In this document: positions 24,441-32,503 of the stretch, piece by piece | Position numbering within the stretch: position 1 is the first letter of the stretch | Layout of the letters: each line of letters starts with the position of its first letter | Origin: Olivibacter jilunii | GTDB taxonomy: Bacteria; Bacteroidota; Bacteroidia; Sphingobacteriales; Sphingobacteriaceae | Assembly: GCF_900607235.1 (NCBI RefSeq) | Contig: NZ_LR027848.1 | Coordinates: 248,001 to 312,000, forward strand | Length of the DNA: 64,000 nucleotides | Direction of reading: 5' to 3' | The notes under the pieces: model-generated | The model's database searches: none | Told to the model about the DNA's origin: nothing | Seen by the model: the letters and a program-made list of their open reading frames with translations, nothing else | Program-made: the position numbers and the translations under genes

Positions 24441-26878
24441 CCTTGCTTCTTATCTTTCCAGATAGCGAATGCCAGTCCCAACACTAAGATAATAGACGCT
24501 ATCAACGATATATTCTCTCCCATATAATAGGATTGCGGTTCGAACTTGAACTCCACTTTATGGTTACCGCCCGGAAGTTGAGCTGCACGTAAAACATAGT
24601 CTGCCCGCAGAATAGGAATCTCTTGTCCATCAACAAAAGCTTTCCATCCTTTATCGTACCAAATTTCAGAGAATACAGCCATTACATCATTCGGAGCGGT
24701 ATATTCGTAAACCAAATGATCCGGACGATAATCCGTCAACGCAATGCTCGCATTGGTAGGACGTCCTAATCGCTTCTCGTCAATTTTTCCCTTAAACTCT
24801 TGATGAATAAAGGCTTCTTTCTTAGGATCAAAACTATCAATGGCGTTCATCTCTTCCTCGTTGCTTTTAACGAAAGTGACACGATCAACAAACCAAGCAT
24901 TTCCTGCGGCTTTATCCCGTCGCTGGATACTTTGAGATGTTCCTTCCCGGTTATTGGTAATAACATAGCGTGTGTTTAGCATATCCAACACATCTTCATT
25001 GATGGATTTGGAAAACTGCCGTTCTAATAGCTCCTGATAACGCATCAGCTTGGCCGCATGGTACCCTCCTACGTTTTTATAAAAATAAGAAGGCGATGCA
25101 TTGTTGAAGGGTTCAACAGTTAAATCCAGTACCCGGTATTCTTTATCTTTATCCATGAGGATTAAGTTATCCACCTCGCGCGGTTTAAAGAAAGATTGCT
25201 CTAAACGTTCCTTTTCTACAAAGCTATCCTTATTGAGATACCGGTTATCCACACCCCATAGATCGACTAAAATAAGAACGCCTACAGCAATAGTAGCCGC
25301 TTTTGCATTCAACTTATTTTTTGCCAATAACCAAACGACTCCCGCGGTCAATAAGACAAATAACAGGGATCGGAAGGCATCGCTTCGTGCCAAGCCTGCA
25401 CGGTCCTGTACTAAAGCATTTCCCAGCGATTGGGCGAAACTATTGTTTTGCGTTTGCTGCGAAATGGATTGAATAAGTTGTTGATGATTCGGTGCCTGAA
25501 AGCTAAAAAATAAATCCGGCAGAACCCATATGATCAACGATATTCCGCCCACAATTGCCAAGGAATAGATTATTTTTTTGTCCAGCTTTTCAATCACTTT
25601 CCCATTTTTAATAATCTCGTCCACTGCGATAATTGCTAATATTGGGATGAGGAATGAGGCTACTACTAAAGTAGATTCAACCGCTCTAAATTTATTGTAC
25701 AAAGGGAAGTAATCGAAAAATAAATCGGATACAAGGGTAAAATGTCGGCCCCATGAAAGCACAATACTGAGCAGCGTAGCCGATAAAATCCACCACTTAA
25801 TCCGGCTTTGCACCACAAATAATCCTAAAACAAACAAAAATAGAACCGCAGCACCAAAGTACCAAGGTCCGGAAGTCATGGGTTTATCTCCCCAATACAC
25901 AAGACCGGCAGTCTGATCAGCGCCAAAACCTTGGCTGCTTAGCAATTTCACGGTATTAGAATTCTCATCAAATTTACTTTGAGAGCCTCCTCCATAGGCA
26001 CCCGGAATTAAAAAAGTAATACTTTCACCCACTCCCTGGCTCCACTGATAGGCATATTCTTTACTTACTCCCTGTTGTGCCGAGCCTTTTGTTTCGGAAG
26101 TGATATTGGATTTACCACGAATCGATTCCTTTGAATATTCATAGGTTGTCCACAACAAGCCGGCATTGATTGCTAAGGCTAACAAACTCGCCACCGCCAT
26201 AAAACCGATGGATTTTAGGAAGGTTGCAGTCTTTTTTTCCTTTACCGCGTGATACAATTCGATGCCGACTAAGATCAGCAAAGCGATGAAAAGATAATAG
26301 GTTACCTGAATATGGTTAAAGCGTATCTCCAAGGCAAGTGATAAAGCCAAAATAGCGGCACCCAAAAGATTTTTACCCCGCAAGCACAGCAGAATACCTG
26401 CTACGACGGGAGCAAATAGTGCAATAGCATAGGCTTTATTGGCATGCCCCGCTTCTATATAGATAAAATTGTATGAAGTAAAAGCAAATGCAATAGCTCC
26501 AACGGCAGCTAGCCAAGGTCTGACCTTGAGCACATTTAACAAAAGATAGGCGCCCAGTAAATACAATAGCACTACATCCATCGGATAAGGAAGCGCTCCT
26601 TTTAGCCCCGCCATGATATGCGTTCCAATATTTTTTGGATAAGATACCCATATCTGGTAAGAAGGCATGCCGCCAAACATTGAATTCGTCCAAAGTGGGC
26701 CCTTACCATCCTTTTCCCTAAAGTCCATAATCTCTTTCTGCATCGCTTGTGCTTGCGTGACATCGCTTTGGAGAAGCACTTTTCCTTGCCAGGCAGGGGC
26801 AAAATAAATAAGACAGATAACGATAAAGATGCCTATGATGGCAAAATGAGTAGCATTTCGGTTGAACCAATTCTTCAT
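24428..26878 (-). CDS. YfhO-family multi-spanning membrane protein (GT-C-like)
   Basis: The 816-residue protein has an N-terminal membrane helix and about a dozen further helices across residues 1-540. A soluble domain of about 220 residues and a last helix near the C-terminus follow. The front segment WQGKVLLQSDVTQAQAM and LWTNSMFGGMPSYQIW match the YfhO family, distant GT-C-fold proteins linked in Gram-positives to lipoteichoic-acid glycosylation. In Bacteroidota the role is unknown, though the location beside a glycan cluster is suggestive. The last residues (QGVGS) and stop codon fall inside repeat copy 2, so the C-terminus may have been altered by that element. Confidence 0.88.
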   Translation of the reverse strand: MKNWFNRNATHFAIIGIFIVICLIYFAPAWQGKVLLQSDVTQAQAMQKEIMDFREKDGKGPLWTNSMFGGMPSYQIWVSYPKNIGTHIMAGLKGALPYPMDVVLLYLLGAYLLLNVLKVRPWLAAVGAIAFAFTSYNFIYIEAGHANKAYAIALFAPVVAGILLCLRGKNLLGAAILALSLALEIRFNHIQVTYYLFIALLILVGIELYHAVKEKKTATFLKSIGFMAVASLLALAINAGLLWTTYEYSKESIRGKSNITSETKGSAQQGVSKEYAYQWSQGVGESITFLIPGAYGGGSQSKFDENSNTVKLLSSQGFGADQTAGLVYWGDKPMTSGPWYFGAAVLFLFVLGLFVVQSRIKWWILSATLLSIVLSWGRHFTLVSDLFFDYFPLYNKFRAVESTLVVASFLIPILAIIAVDEIIKNGKVIEKLDKKIIYSLAIVGGISLIIWVLPDLFFSFQAPNHQQLIQSISQQTQNNSFAQSLGNALVQDRAGLARSDAFRSLLFVLLTAGVVWLLAKNKLNAKAATIAVGVLILVDLWGVDNRYLNKDSFVEKERLEQSFFKPREVDNLILMDKDKEYRVLDLTVEPFNNASPSYFYKNVGGYHAAKLMRYQELLERQFSKSINEDVLDMLNTRYVITNNREGTSQSIQRRDKAAGNAWFVDRVTFVKSNEEEMNAIDSFDPKKEAFIHQEFKGKIDEKRLGRPTNASIALTDYRPDHLVYEYTAPNDVMAVFSEIWYDKGWKAFVDGQEIPILRADYVLRAAQLPGGNHKVEFKFEPQSYYMGENISLIASIILVLGLAFAIWKDKKQGVGS

Positions 26879-26917
26879 TCTTTTGTATTCTTTGAGCTAA
26901 GGTTCAAACCTATTACA

Positions 26918-26963
26918 AAAAAATGATATTTCGAACTTTTAATGGCCCGAAATATCATTTTTT
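26918..26963 (-). terminator. Strong hairpin terminator after DUF4834 gene
   Basis: A perfect 16-base stem AAAAAATGATATTTCG / CGAAATATCATTTTTT encloses a 14-base loop. T runs on both strands make it bidirectional in form. Given gene directions it should end the DUF4834 transcript (stop at 27050) before the YfhO-type gene. Confidence 0.85.
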
Positions 26964-27049
26964 CTTATTTTGTCGTCTATGGCTTTGTACTGAAGAAATC
27001 AGATAAGTTCCGTTTCACGAAACATAGCCGAAACGGGCGAATAGATACT

Positions 27050-27334
27050 TTATTTGATTTCTTCAAAATCAACAAACTCACCTACCCTACCATTAGTTGT
27101 GGAAGGCTTGCTTTTCGTTGTCCTGGGAGGAACATAATCAATGCGCACTTTGCCGTCGGTATTCGGAACATTCTCACTTCTATAAGATCCCGCTTGTCTT
27201 TCGTATTGCTTTTGGGCCTCCTGTTGCATTTTACCAACGAACATTGCCATGAGGTATGGAAATAGAACCGTTACCAGCATACGGAGCACCCATAAAATTA
27301 AAATAGCAACTAATAATATTTTTAATAAACCCAT
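27050..27334 (-). CDS. DUF4834 family small membrane protein
   Basis: The 94-residue protein starts with one transmembrane helix (LLKILLVAILILWVLRMLVTVLFPYLM), then a short amphipathic stretch KMQQEAQKQYERQ and a basic Pro/Thr/Lys-rich tail that ends GRVGEFVDFEEIK. The end motif (GEYVDFEEIK-like) is characteristic of DUF4834 in Bacteroidota. No function is known. It is co-directional with the tilS unit, 140 bases downstream of the PH-like gene, and is closed by a strong terminator. Confidence 0.8.
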   Translation of the reverse strand: MGLLKILLVAILILWVLRMLVTVLFPYLMAMFVGKMQQEAQKQYERQAGSYRSENVPNTDGKVRIDYVPPRTTKSKPSTTNGRVGEFVDFEEIK

Positions 27335-27474
27335 TAATATCTACATTAAATTATAATCGTCTAGCGTCTATAAAGCGTGCTTAACATAAGCATCACGCCT
27401 TATTAACAAACTTACGCAAATATTAAGTAAATAGTATATCGATCAGTTTTTAAATCTGGTTATTGACAATAAAT

Positions 27475-27960
27475 TTACGATTCTTTTGCCTTTAAAATAG
27501 CCCGGGTCAGATCGTTAGGATGTTGGGTTCCTACAACGTAGACTAAGCCGTCCCTGTCTGTTAACCACACCGCAGCTTTCCCACCGGCGTAAAAACGGAT
27601 CTTACCTTTTTGATGAAGATTATAGACGGGACTATTAATAAGGTATGAACTGTAGAGTCCATTTTCAACTTTAACAATACTATTGAGGTCTATTTTTACT
27701 AGTCTGGCCGTCCACAGCCCTTGTAGAATGACGCTCTTATTCTTCACCGTAATGCGATAATGCAACATATACATCATAATGATTGATACAATCAGTATAA
27801 TGCATCCAACTAAGAGGAATAGTTGCTCGCTTCGCTCGCGCTCCGTACTCACATAATAAGCTGCAAAGCAAAAAAGCGCCATGACCAATCGTACGCTGAC
27901 CCAACCACGGTCACGACCAAGATATTGATTCTCAACAAATAAAGGTTTGTCTTCTTCCAT
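27475..27960 (-). CDS. Membrane protein with PH-like domain, unknown function
   Basis: The ATG at 27958-27960 lies two bases after the tilS stop. A more upstream ATG at 27972 would overlap the tilS end by ten bases and is the alternative. The protein (161 residues from this start) has two adjacent membrane helices (VRLVMALFCFAAYYVS and LFLLVGCIILIVSIIMMYML). A beta-rich segment follows that reads like a membrane-anchored PH/bPH domain: YRITVKNKSVILQGLWTARLVKIDLNSIVKVENG, then an alpha-helical end. I do not recognise a named family. Tight linkage to tilS suggests co-transcription rather than shared function. Confidence 0.65.
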   Translation of the reverse strand: MEEDKPLFVENQYLGRDRGWVSVRLVMALFCFAAYYVSTERERSEQLFLLVGCIILIVSIIMMYMLHYRITVKNKSVILQGLWTARLVKIDLNSIVKVENGLYSSYLINSPVYNLHQKGKIRFYAGGKAAVWLTDRDGLVYVVGTQHPNDLTRAILKAKES

Positions 27961-27962
27961 TT

Positions 27963-29294
27963 TTATATGCATTCTAAGATAGCAACTTTTTTTGTTTTGT
28001 CTGTAATTTTATATCGGTCATCCATACGATGGGGCACTACCCAAACGATGTCACCATTGCCATTTACAAGCAAGGGGATTTCCTTTTTATGGAAACGCGA
28101 TATTTTTAACGATATAAAAAAGTCGCTCAACTTCTTCTTTCCCTTCATTCCTAAAGGTTTAAACCAATCTCCCTCTTGCCAAGACCGTACCAAAAGCGGA
28201 AAAAGCAATTTATCGGCGTCAACAGCCACTTTTCCAAATTCATTCATCTTCACGGGTTTTTCTACCAATTTTACCGTTAAGTGAAATCCTTGACATATCA
28301 CCGCCTGATTAGGCTGTAAAAATTGATGCGGTAAATCAACGGGTTCTTTTTTTTGCAGTATTAAATTTTCACGATCGAGGAGCAATTTATAACTATCGGA
28401 AAAGAACTGCTTTCCGGTTCGATTATCATTCTGCCATATCGAAACAAGGTCATCAAGGACTTCCGGAAGAAATTGATAAGGTCTGAATAACTCATACAGC
28501 AGCGTGCGTAAAGGCTTAAGCTCTTGCAGCGCTTTTAACTCTATTTGATAGGTGTTGGAAGTTGTTTCAACAAATAACTTTTTCCTTAATTGTTCGCTGT
28601 AGTTCTTTAACAAGGTTTCCATCTCCTCAAATCGTCTACTATTTTCCTGAAAGGTTCTTTCCAGCGAGGGGTTAATCTCCTTTAAACGTGGAACAACTTC
28701 CAGTCGGATTTTATTCCTTAAATAATCGGTAGAAAAATTAGACTCATCTTCTCGGTAAACCAGATTTCTTTCTAAAACCGTCTGCGTCACTTCCTCGCGC
28801 GTTAGAAATAGGAGCGGCCTGATCAGTACCCCTCGTTTTGGGAGGATACCGTGCAAACCTGCAATCCCGGTACCACGGGTCAAATTAAGCAATACCGTTT
28901 CGACGGAGTCGTTCTGATGATGGGCCAACGCAATATACCGATAGTGCTGGTCTAACCTTATTTGCTCAAACCATTCATATCGCAGTGCCCGGGCCGCCAT
29001 TTCGATCGAAATACCTTGCTTCCTCGCATAAGCAATGGTATCAAATCGCTTGACAAACAAGGGCACTTCCATTTCTGCTGCTAAATTGCTTACTAGCTCC
29101 TCATCCGCGTCAGCATGTTGCCCTCGCAATTGAAAATTACAATGAGCAATACCAAAGGGCAGCTTAGCTTTAGCAAATAAATGAACCATTAAAACTGAAT
29201 CTCTTCCACCACTAACTGCCAGCAAGGTGCGCTGTTCTCGACTGATCAAGTCATGCTCTTCGCCAAATCTCAGAAAACGTTCTAAAAGCCCCAT
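27963..29294 (-). CDS. tilS: tRNA(Ile)-lysidine synthetase
   Basis: TilS attaches lysine to C34 of the CAU-anticodon tRNA(Ile), so it reads AUA. This is an essential decoding step. The PP-loop is SGGRDS at residues 28-33 in LLAVSGGRDSVLMVHL. HHQNDSVETVLLNLTRGTGIAGLHGI is the second family signature, and YREDESNFSTDYLRNKIR follows. The C-terminal domain (VRSWQEGDWFKPLGMKGKKKLSDFFIS) is the substrate-binding TilS-C. At 443 residues it is full length. The ATG lies four bases after TACCTTTG. It is divergent from the gene at 29453. Confidence 0.96.
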   Translation of the reverse strand: MGLLERFLRFGEEHDLISREQRTLLAVSGGRDSVLMVHLFAKAKLPFGIAHCNFQLRGQHADADEELVSNLAAEMEVPLFVKRFDTIAYARKQGISIEMAARALRYEWFEQIRLDQHYRYIALAHHQNDSVETVLLNLTRGTGIAGLHGILPKRGVLIRPLLFLTREEVTQTVLERNLVYREDESNFSTDYLRNKIRLEVVPRLKEINPSLERTFQENSRRFEEMETLLKNYSEQLRKKLFVETTSNTYQIELKALQELKPLRTLLYELFRPYQFLPEVLDDLVSIWQNDNRTGKQFFSDSYKLLLDRENLILQKKEPVDLPHQFLQPNQAVICQGFHLTVKLVEKPVKMNEFGKVAVDADKLLFPLLVRSWQEGDWFKPLGMKGKKKLSDFFISLKISRFHKKEIPLLVNGNGDIVWVVPHRMDDRYKITDKTKKVAILECI

Positions 29295-29298
29295 AAGC

Positions 29299-29306
29299 CA
29301 AAGGTA
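29299..29306 (-). promoter_or_regulatory. -7 element of tilS, four bases from the ATG
   Basis: Minus-strand TACCTTTG is followed by GCTT and the ATG. A TTG lies 23 bases upstream of it (plus 29330-29332), slightly longer than the usual spacing. Confidence 0.55.
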
Positions 29307-29440
29307 GACAAAAATGTTTATTGATAAACCAATGTGCCATTACGTTCGTTAGGATATCGCCCGATAGCGATCAGTCCATAGACGATTCCGACTCCGCAGC
29401 CTTCATTTAAATAATTAAGCACGAAAAGATACAAGTTTAG

Positions 29441-29448
29441 TAAGTTTG
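29441..29448 (+). promoter_or_regulatory. -7 element of the Hef-like gene, four bases from the ATG
   Basis: TAAGTTTG, then CAGC, then the ATG at 29453. No good TTG box is seen at 19-20 bases upstream. Confidence 0.45.
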
Positions 29449-29452
29449 CAGC

Positions 29453-30241
29453 ATGGAAGCTGAGCCTAAAAGTGTCGATGTATTAATAAAACAACTAAAA
29501 GAAGAGTTCGGTATTTCGGCCTCCATCGTCGATCAATCTGCCACCGTTTCCAATGTCATCGTTGAGTCGGGGGTTTTGTCCATCAAATTTTATAATAGTC
29601 TCCATTTTGATGTGAAACACAAAGAGGAACCTCTTCTCGCTACTCGTCAAATACATTTAGACGAAGATTTATTTTTAAGCAGAAACAACGTGGTTATGGC
29701 TCGAATCCGGGCCGCGCTGGGTTTAGCCAACAGAGTTTATGCGCGTAGCACTACCTTGGTTAGAATAAATAAAGAAGAAGCTTTGGTTTTTCAAAAAGAA
29801 CATCATTTGCAGGTGCCTCTTCCCGGTAAATATCGCTATGGCCTTCTATATAGAGATACGTTAATGGCCATAGCGATATTTAGCAGCGGCCGTAAAATGC
29901 GCGACATGGCACCCGAGCACCGTTCATTTGAATTGTTGCGATTCTGTAATCGGTCCGGCCATCTGGTTGTAGGCGGCCTAAGCAAACTGCTTAAAGGCTT
30001 CGCGACAGCGTTTCATCCCAGCGACATCATGACTTATGTTGATCGGGATTGGTCGTCGGGAGAAATTTATGAAAAGCTAGGATTCCACTCAGAAGGATTA
30101 TTACCTCCCCAACGCTTTATGGTTCAAGGCACGGATAAGATTCGTTATTATGAAGGATGTGCCGACTTAGGGATAAATCGGGATAATCCCGTCCATTGGG
30201 TAGAAAATCTGGGCAGTATAAAAATGCGTCAGGTGTTATAA
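29453..30241 (+). CDS. Phage Hef-like / GNAT-fold protein, function unknown
   Basis: The 262-residue protein is not a standard housekeeping gene I can name. Its C-terminal two-thirds resembles the domain found in T4-type phage Hef-like homing-endonuclease proteins: LVRINKEEALVFQKEHHLQ, then GLLYRDTLMAIAIFSSGR, FELLRFCNRSGHLVVGGLSKLLKGF, DIMTYVDRDWSSGEIYEKLGF and an aromatic end. This segment looks like an acetyltransferase (GNAT) fold core rather than a nuclease; no HNH or GIY-YIG motif is present. The first 110 residues are a separate alpha/beta region. It is divergent from tilS, sits alone, and its base composition matches its neighbours, so any transfer is old. Confidence 0.6.
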   Translation: MEAEPKSVDVLIKQLKEEFGISASIVDQSATVSNVIVESGVLSIKFYNSLHFDVKHKEEPLLATRQIHLDEDLFLSRNNVVMARIRAALGLANRVYARSTTLVRINKEEALVFQKEHHLQVPLPGKYRYGLLYRDTLMAIAIFSSGRKMRDMAPEHRSFELLRFCNRSGHLVVGGLSKLLKGFATAFHPSDIMTYVDRDWSSGEIYEKLGFHSEGLLPPQRFMVQGTDKIRYYEGCADLGINRDNPVHWVENLGSIKMRQVL

Positions 30242-30270
30242 GATCTTTTTTTTATTTTAGGCCAATACTT

Positions 30271-30385
30271 ATGGATATTTTCCAAAACGCCTTTTTTGAC
30301 GAAGCCGACAATAAGAGCAAGGCCGAGACGAAGGCTCAAATTTAGCGTTAAGGCCGAGCAATTAGACAAGGTTTTTGGAAGTGTT
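30271..30385 (+). other. Unassigned structured intergenic element with a 24-codon frame
   Basis: Between the Hef-like gene and the oxidoreductase gene, TTCCAAAA-CG-CCTT (30280-30293) pairs with AAGG-T-TTTTGGAA (30368-30380) to form a long stem around about 75 bases. Inside, the core AAGGCCGAG occurs twice (near 30319 and 30350). A short frame (ATG 30271 to TAG 30345; MDIFQNAFFDEADNKSKAET...) runs through it, but nothing supports translation. A shorter relative with GAAGGCT and GCAAGGCGGA occurs at about 12100-12135. It may be a dispersed repeat or a structured RNA. Confidence 0.35.
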
Positions 30386-30422
30386 CCTATAATGTCAACA
30401 CCAATTTAATTAAATAATAGCA

Positions 30423-31580
30423 ATGAAAAGAAAACTTCGTATGGGCATGGTAGGCGGTGGTATTGATGCATTTATCGGTTCAGTACACCGTATTGCCGCT
30501 CGAATGGACGGTTTAGTCGAATTAGTCTGCGGTGCTTTTAGTGTACATCCTGAAATCTCAAGAGAGTCCGGAGAGGCCTTGTTTGTTGATCCAAGTCGGG
30601 TTTACAGCACTTACCAAGAGATGATAGAAAAGGAAAGTCAGCTACCTGAAGACGTGCGAATGGATTTTGTAACAATAGTTACACCCAATTTTGTCCATTT
30701 CGATCCGGCTCGCCTCGCCCTGGAAAATGGTTTTAATGTGGTTATCGAAAAACCCATGACTTTTACTTTGGAAGAAGCAAAACAATTACGAGACCTCGTG
30801 GAAAAGACGGGTTTGACATTGGCACTTACCCATACCTATAGTGGTTATCCAATGGTGAAGCAAGCGAAAGCCATGGTAAAAGAAAATAAACTTGGTAAAA
30901 TCAGAAAAGTAATTGTGGAGTACCCGCAAGGATGGCTAAGCCGTTTGAGCGAAAGGGAAGGAAATGCGCAAGCAGCATGGCGAACTGACCCCAAACGATC
31001 AGGTAAAAGTGGGGCTATGGGTGATATTGGCACACATGCCGCTCACTTAGCTGAGTACATTACCGGATTAAAAATTACGGACATCTGTGCAGACTTGAAC
31101 ACGTTGGTAGAGGGGCGTTTATTAGATGATGATGGCAATGTGCTTATACGTTTCGACAACGGCGCTAATGGCGTGCTAATCGCTTCACAAATTGCCGCGG
31201 GCGAGGAAAACGCCATTCGTATAAGAATTTATGGTGAAGAGGGAGGGCTAGAATGGATCCAGGAAGAACCAAATAGTTTATATGTGAATTTACTTGATCA
31301 ACCGAAGCAGATTTACCGTACGGGCAATGCTTACTTAAGCAATGCTGCCAAACATAATACACGGATTCCTTCCGGACACCCCGAGGGGTTATTGGAAGCC
31401 TTTGGAAATATCTACCGCAACTTTGTATTAACCGTGTCTGCTAAGTTAAACGGCGAGACGCCTACTCCGGAAATGCTAGATTTTCCTACGGTAGAAGATG
31501 GCGTACGCGGCATGGCCTTTATCGATAATGTGGTGGCTAGTAATGCCAGCAATGAAAAATGGACCAAGTTCGTGGTTTAA
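30423..31580 (+). CDS. Gfo/Idh/MocA-family oxidoreductase
   Basis: This is a 385-residue NAD(P)-dependent sugar-type dehydrogenase. The Rossmann start is MGMVGGGIDAFIGSVHR. The family motif EKP is in FNVVIEKPMTFTLEEAKQL (about residue 107). THTYSGYPMVKQAK and GDIGTHAAHLAEYITG supply the substrate-side His/Asp residues. The C-terminal beta-sheet domain is complete. The closest type is the myo-inositol or glucose-fructose oxidoreductase branch, but the substrate cannot be assigned. Its end overlaps the miaA start by 22 bases, so the two are co-transcribed despite unrelated functions. Confidence 0.9.
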   Translation: MKRKLRMGMVGGGIDAFIGSVHRIAARMDGLVELVCGAFSVHPEISRESGEALFVDPSRVYSTYQEMIEKESQLPEDVRMDFVTIVTPNFVHFDPARLALENGFNVVIEKPMTFTLEEAKQLRDLVEKTGLTLALTHTYSGYPMVKQAKAMVKENKLGKIRKVIVEYPQGWLSRLSEREGNAQAAWRTDPKRSGKSGAMGDIGTHAAHLAEYITGLKITDICADLNTLVEGRLLDDDGNVLIRFDNGANGVLIASQIAAGEENAIRIRIYGEEGGLEWIQEEPNSLYVNLLDQPKQIYRTGNAYLSNAAKHNTRIPSGHPEGLLEAFGNIYRNFVLTVSAKLNGETPTPEMLDFPTVEDGVRGMAFIDNVVASNASNEKWTKFVV

Positions 31581-32470
31581 TATGTATTTTGGGTCCAACG
31601 GCTTCAGGGAAAACTGCCCTGGCCGTTGCCCTTGCTAAAGAAATAAACGGCGCCATCATCAGCGCGGATTCAAGACAGGTATTCAGGGGCATGGATATTG
31701 GCACCGGCAAAGATTTGGTGGAATATAAGGGTGTCGATTACTACTTAATTAATATCCGTAATGCCGGCGATTCGTATCACGTAGCCCACTTTCAAGACGA
31801 CTTTCAAGAAGCTTGGTTTAATATACAAGCACAGGGCAAAACGCCCATTCTGTGCGGAGGAACGGGTTTGTATATACAATCAGTGTTACAGCAATATGCA
31901 TTCACCTCCATTCCTCGGAATGATAATCTTCGAATGAATCTGTTGGAAAAGGATATCGAGGAGCTGGAAAAGTTCTTTTTATCTTTGCCACAGCCTATTG
32001 GATTTAAGGCCGATATCAGCACCAAAAAGCGGCTGATTAGAGCCATTGAAATAGCCAGCTGGTTAAAGGTCAATCCGTATGAGCCAATTAATCGGCATCA
32101 GCATTTGGATGCGCGGGTTTTTGGAATCCAATTACCTCTGGATGATCGACGTGCTAAGATAACACAGCGGTTGGAGCAACGACTGGCGGCAGGATTGATC
32201 GAAGAGGTGCAGGGGCTAATCGAAGCGGGCGTTCCGGCTGATAAGCTTAAATTTTATGGCTTGGAATATAAATATGTAACTGCTTTTCTATTAGGAGAAA
32301 TAGAAAGAAATCAGCTATTTACCAAGTTAAATACGGAAATCCATCGCTTTGCAAAGCGGCAAATGACTTATTTCAGAAAGATGGAGAAAGACGGCATCAC
32401 TATTCATTGGCTTGATGGAAGAAATGCAATTGCAGAAAATGTAGAAAAAATAAAAGGCTGCCTTCCATAA
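31559..32470 (+). CDS. miaA: tRNA dimethylallyltransferase
   Basis: MiaA transfers a dimethylallyl group to A37 of tRNAs reading U-starting codons. The 303-residue protein has the P-loop GPTASGKT (12-19), the tRNA/prenyl-site segments ISADSRQVFRGMDIGTGK and VAHFQDDFQEAWF, the GGTGLYIQSVLQ motif, and the C-terminal FAKRQMTYFRK. The ATG at 31559 lies inside the preceding gene; no later in-frame ATG would keep the P-loop, so the overlapping start is well supported. A hairpin lies across its stop codon. Confidence 0.96.
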   Translation: MDQVRGLICILGPTASGKTALAVALAKEINGAIISADSRQVFRGMDIGTGKDLVEYKGVDYYLINIRNAGDSYHVAHFQDDFQEAWFNIQAQGKTPILCGGTGLYIQSVLQQYAFTSIPRNDNLRMNLLEKDIEELEKFFLSLPQPIGFKADISTKKRLIRAIEIASWLKVNPYEPINRHQHLDARVFGIQLPLDDRRAKITQRLEQRLAAGLIEEVQGLIEAGVPADKLKFYGLEYKYVTAFLLGEIERNQLFTKLNTEIHRFAKRQMTYFRKMEKDGITIHWLDGRNAIAENVEKIKGCLP

Positions 32471-32480
32471 AAAGCAGCCT
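32455..32480 (-). terminator. Terminator after S46 peptidase gene
   Basis: AGGCTGC (32455-32461) pairs with GCAGCCT (32474-32480). On the minus strand the stem is followed by TTTTATTTTTT, suitable for ending the S46 peptidase transcript. The stem overlaps the miaA stop codon; the plus strand lacks a good T run. Confidence 0.65.
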
Positions 32481-32503
32481 CCTATTTACAATATTAATTG
32501 CCA

